A stretch of DNA of 8,426 nt from an uncultured Succinivibrionaceae bacterium (GTDB taxonomy: Bacteria > Pseudomonadota > Gammaproteobacteria > Enterobacterales > Succinivibrionaceae), in NCBI GenBank assembly GCA_900539665.1, contig UQCV01000098.1:1-8426 (forward strand), given 5' to 3'. Shown in pieces: positions 6,221-8,426 of the stretch (within the stretch, counting starts at the first letter, position 1; every line of letters begins with the position of its first letter). Below the pieces are notes generated by a model. It had not been told where the DNA came from, made no database searches, and saw only the letters and a list, made by a program, of their open reading frames with translations. A program made the translations under genes and the position numbers.

Positions 6221-7072
6221 ATGAATAAATTCCTTAAGACCTGGACCGCTGTTTTAGTTGGGGCCGGTTTTTTTTCAGCTATGGCGCCAGCTGAAGCTGG
6301 GCATAGCTCAATGTCAGTAATGTCTCCTCGTAATACTATTAAGGTCGACAAAGATTACGCATACGGTTATAGCTACCTGCCAGGCGATGCTTTAGATGTT
6401 TATCAAACTGCCAATAGAGACGTTGGTTGGACGGTGAATTACGAGTTTTTGGATAAAAACTTCTTGCGCCCAGTCTCTGTTGTTTATGTAAATTGGGTGC
6501 CACAAGTGGTGCGTGATTGTACCTATAACTTCCATCAAAATTTACGTGAAGTAAATAACACGGTAAATAACCTGCTTGTCGCTAGACCGCTTGATAGTGG
6601 CATTAGTGCCTCAAGACTTGCTATCAACACCACCATTGGGGTGGCTGGTTGCTTTGATGTAGCGGGAGCTTGGGGCTTAGAACGCAGGCGTATGACTTTT
6701 AGTACCGTTTTAGGTAAATGGGGGGTAGAACAAGGGGGCTACATCGTATTCCCAGGTTATGGGATTGCCACTTACCGTAGTCTCATCGGTTCCACGGTTG
6801 ATATAGCCTATTTCCCATTCAATTATTTCCCAATATGGCTTGATGCTATATTTTGGGTATCAAATGGATTGGAATCTCGTTCAAGATTACTTAAAACCGA
6901 TGAAGTGGTAGCTAATTCCTTGGATCCATATATCCAAACTCGCGACTTCTATTTGATGTATGAACAAAGCTTAGTATCTGGAAAAACAGAGGGTAAGACT
7001 CAAGATTCCGCTACAGAAAAGACAAATAGTGATGAAATGCTTAATGACTATCTTGATGAAATTGACGAATAG
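6221..7072 (+). CDS. mlaA: MlaA (VacJ) family outer-membrane protein without a lipobox
   Basis: The 283-residue protein aligns with MlaA along its length. Landmarks are the N-terminal GDALDVYQTANRDV (E. coli DPLEGFNRTMY region), FLRPVSVVYVNWVPQVVRD (79-99), the VNNLL segment and NTTIGVAGCFDVAG (136-149), FSTVLGKWGVEQGGYIVFPGYG (160-181), and SLDPYIQTRDFYL (233-245). MlaA sits in the outer membrane with porins and removes phospholipids from the outer leaflet for the Mla transport chain. The start at 6221 places a typical signal peptide (MNKFLKTW, then a hydrophobic core) ending in PAEA before Gly27. Canonical MlaA is a lipoprotein with a cysteine there; here the only cysteines are Cys100 and Cys144, so type I cleavage is expected. 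An acidic tail of about 30 residues follows the conserved part. Starting at 6179 would put 14 residues before the signal peptide and overlap the -10 box. The Shine-Dalgarno is weak (GAAG at 6211-6214). tyrA follows after 50 bases. Confidence 0.85.
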   Translation: MNKFLKTWTAVLVGAGFFSAMAPAEAGHSSMSVMSPRNTIKVDKDYAYGYSYLPGDALDVYQTANRDVGWTVNYEFLDKNFLRPVSVVYVNWVPQVVRDCTYNFHQNLREVNNTVNNLLVARPLDSGISASRLAINTTIGVAGCFDVAGAWGLERRRMTFSTVLGKWGVEQGGYIVFPGYGIATYRSLIGSTVDIAYFPFNYFPIWLDAIFWVSNGLESRSRLLKTDEVVANSLDPYIQTRDFYLMYEQSLVSGKTEGKTQDSATEKTNSDEMLNDYLDEIDE

Positions 7073-7090
7073 AGTATAGTTTGCATAGTG

Positions 7091-7105
7091 ACTAAAAGTT
7101 TTAGT
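7091..7105. promoter_or_regulatory. Perfect 15-bp palindrome before tyrA, candidate operator
   Basis: ACTAAAA-G-TTTTAGT is a perfect inverted repeat ending 17 bases before the tyrA start codon. It does not match the TyrR box (TGTAAA-N6-TTTACA) or the TrpR operator. The one-base centre and lack of a following T-run argue against a terminator. Both half-sites recur at 5835-5841 and 5862-5868. Confidence 0.35.
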
Positions 7106-7122
7106 AAATAATGGAATAGTAC

Positions 7123-8253
7123 ATGACTTTAAACTTAGATGACGTAAGAAAAGAAATAGACCAAGCTGACCAGGATTTAATTTCAGTTTTAGCACGCCGT
7201 ATGGCTTTAGTTAAGCAAGTCGGGGAAATCAAAAGCCGTGAGGGTACTCCGGTGTATGTACCGGAAAGAGAAAGCCAGCTTTTAGCTAAGCGTAGAGCGG
7301 AAGCTGAATTAAAAGGTTTAAGTCCTGATCTTATTGAGGACGTTTTGCGTCGTGTGATGCGTGAGTCATATACAGCGGAAGCCTCGGCCTTTAAGTGCAT
7401 GAACCCTTCTATTAAGAAGGTGGTGATTATTGGTGGCCGTGGGGGAATGGGCAGTATCTTTACTAAGTTCTTTACCAACTCAGGTTATAAGGTTGAAGCT
7501 ATGGGATCTCGCGATTGGGATCGCCAAGATGAAATCTTTAAGGATGCGGGCTTAGTAATAGTGAGCGTACCTATAGATAAAACTGAAATGATCATTCGTA
7601 AGCTTGATTTTTTGGCGCCAGATTGTGTACTTGCTGACTTTACTTCCACTAAAACCATGCCACTTAAGACCATGCTTGAAGTGCATCAAGGTCCAGTAGT
7701 AGGTTTACACCCAATGTTTGGTCCTGACGTTTCAACATTAGCCAAGCAGCTCGTGATTTGGACCGAAGGGCGGATGGATGATAAGTGCTTGTGGCTTTAC
7801 GAACAAATGCACTTGTGGGGGGCTAACTTAGTTAGAATTGATGCTCCGGCTCATGATGAAGCTATGGGTTATATTCAAGCTTTACGCCACTTTACTACTT
7901 TCTGCTACGGCGTATTCTTGTCTCGCGATAATCCATCTTTAGAAAATATCATGAATTTAAGTTCTCCTATTTATCGGATGGAACTTATGATGGTCGGACG
8001 TTTGTTTGCGCAAGATCCTGTGCTTTATGCAGACATTATTTTGTCAAATAGTCGTAACCTTGAAATCATTGAAAAGTACAAAAACACCATTACCGCTGCC
8101 ATTGATATCATCAAAACTGGTGATCGAGAAACCTTTATTGAAGAGTTTAAAAATGCTGCTGCATACTTTGGTGAATATGCCGATTACTTCATGCATGAAA
8201 GTAAATCGTTACTCGCTAAAATGCATGATGCTCGATCTACACTTATAAAGTAA
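7123..8253 (+). CDS. tyrA: Bifunctional chorismate mutase / prephenate dehydrogenase (T-protein)
   Basis: TyrA converts chorismate to prephenate and then, with NAD+, to 4-hydroxyphenylpyruvate in tyrosine biosynthesis in the cytoplasm. The 376 residues match the E. coli length of 373. Residues 1-90 are the AroQ-type mutase domain, with Arg9, Arg26, Lys37 and the block YVPERE (45-50) in the expected places, followed by DLIEDVLRRVMRESY. The dehydrogenase starts near 99 with the Rossmann loop GGRGGMG (104-110; GGGGQMG in E. coli). The catalytic GLHPMFGPD has His196 (E. coli His197). HDEAMGYIQALRHF (244-257) and SSPIYRMELMMVGRLFAQDP, with Arg293 (E. coli Arg294, prephenate binding), complete the active site. 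No key residue seems lost, so the enzyme should be active and inhibited by tyrosine. GGAA at 7113-7116 is a modest ribosome binding site. The gene may share the mlaA transcript or have its own promoter, and it ends at a strong terminator. Confidence 0.97.
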   Translation: MTLNLDDVRKEIDQADQDLISVLARRMALVKQVGEIKSREGTPVYVPERESQLLAKRRAEAELKGLSPDLIEDVLRRVMRESYTAEASAFKCMNPSIKKVVIIGGRGGMGSIFTKFFTNSGYKVEAMGSRDWDRQDEIFKDAGLVIVSVPIDKTEMIIRKLDFLAPDCVLADFTSTKTMPLKTMLEVHQGPVVGLHPMFGPDVSTLAKQLVIWTEGRMDDKCLWLYEQMHLWGANLVRIDAPAHDEAMGYIQALRHFTTFCYGVFLSRDNPSLENIMNLSSPIYRMELMMVGRLFAQDPVLYADIILSNSRNLEIIEKYKNTITAAIDIIKTGDRETFIEEFKNAAAYFGEYADYFMHESKSLLAKMHDARSTLIK

Positions 8254-8271
8254 TACTTATTAGAAAAGATA

Positions 8272-8324
8272 ACACCAAGGCTATGTTTCGCTTAAACGTG
8301 TGATAAGCTTTGGTGTGTTTTTTT
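8272..8324 (+). terminator. Intrinsic terminator after tyrA
   Basis: ACACCAAGGCT (8272-8282) pairs with AGCTTTGGTGT (8306-8316) in an 11-bp stem with one G-T pair, closing a 23-base loop. A G and then seven T residues (8318-8324) follow directly. It starts 19 bases after the tyrA stop codon. Confidence 0.85.
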
Positions 8325-8342
8325 ATGGCTACGAATTTAACT

Positions 8343-8426
8343 TTATAGCTTCTGACTGCTCCCACGGGCAAGCCCGTGGGGTTCTGATTGAAGTGTAGCT
8401 TGTAATCGTACACCATTTTCAGGCTT
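8343..8426 (-). CDS. Likely C-terminal end of a TnpB/OrfB-type transposon protein, cut by the window edge
   Basis: An open frame enters from the right edge on the minus strand and gives 27 residues before TAA (8345-8343). It includes NGVRLQATLQ and then SEPHGLARGSSQKL, the latter encoded by the right-end-like hairpin. TnpB genes of IS200/IS605 elements often run into their right-end hairpin and end in such EPxGLxxGSS-like tails. TnpB is an RNA-guided nuclease whose guide RNA comes from this end of the element. None of the RuvC or zinc-finger motifs lie inside the window, so the call rests on tail resemblance and hairpin position only. The gene would be convergent with tyrA, with the tyrA terminator between them. 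Confidence 0.45.
   Translation of the reverse strand, partial: KPENGVRLQATLQSEPHGLARGSSQKL
8361..8380 (-). repeat. Right-end-type hairpin at the tail of the tnpB-like frame (copy 3)
   Basis: CCCACGGG (8361-8368) pairs perfectly with CCCGTGGG (8373-8380) around CAAG. Read on the minus strand it is preceded by AGAACC and followed by AGCAGTCA, the layout typical of TnpB-element right ends. It differs in sequence from the hairpins at 30-75 and 4873-4896, so it would belong to a different element subtype. Confidence 0.55.

Overview
The window reads as chromosomal DNA of a moderately AT-rich gammaproteobacterium. The best evidence is a full-length fused chorismate mutase/prephenate dehydrogenase (TyrA) that aligns almost without gaps to the E. 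coli protein as I remember it, together with an MlaA-family outer-membrane protein. A host-associated Aeromonadales-type lineage such as Succinivibrionaceae would fit, but that is a guess.

Layout. Positions 1-256 hold a nested hairpin (30-75) resembling the right end of an IS200/IS605-type element, followed by a likely promoter. Positions 257-4814 hold a two-gene operon. The first gene encodes a 1406-residue protein with a FliK-type (Flg_hook) C-terminal domain. The second encodes a 105-residue stand-alone copy of the FlhB cytoplasmic C-terminal domain, the natural partner of a FliK domain. No other flagellar gene is visible. A second outward-facing hairpin (4873-4896), sharing 23 of 25 bases with the first in inverted orientation, closes this module. 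On the minus strand at 4987-5751 lies a gene for a predicted exported protein whose last 126 residues are six consecutive 21-residue units. A gene-free stretch of about 470 bases (5752-6220) carries its 5' region and the promoter of the next gene. Then come an mlaA-like gene (6221-7072), unusual in lacking a lipobox cysteine, and tyrA (7123-8253), 50 bases downstream on the same strand and perhaps co-transcribed. A strong intrinsic terminator follows tyrA. The right edge (8343-8426, minus strand) appears to hold the last codons of a tnpB-like gene running into its own right-end hairpin.

How the genes relate. The FliK-like and FlhB-C-like proteins are probably one functional unit, analogous to the known YlqG/YlqH-type pairs whose role is unsettled. 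The repeat protein and the MlaA-like protein are both predicted to leave the cytoplasm, but nothing links them to the first pair beyond proximity. TyrA is housekeeping tyrosine biosynthesis. The points most worth following are the giant FliK-like/FlhB-C pair between inverted transposon-end-like hairpins, the 21-residue repeat protein, and the non-lipidated MlaA.
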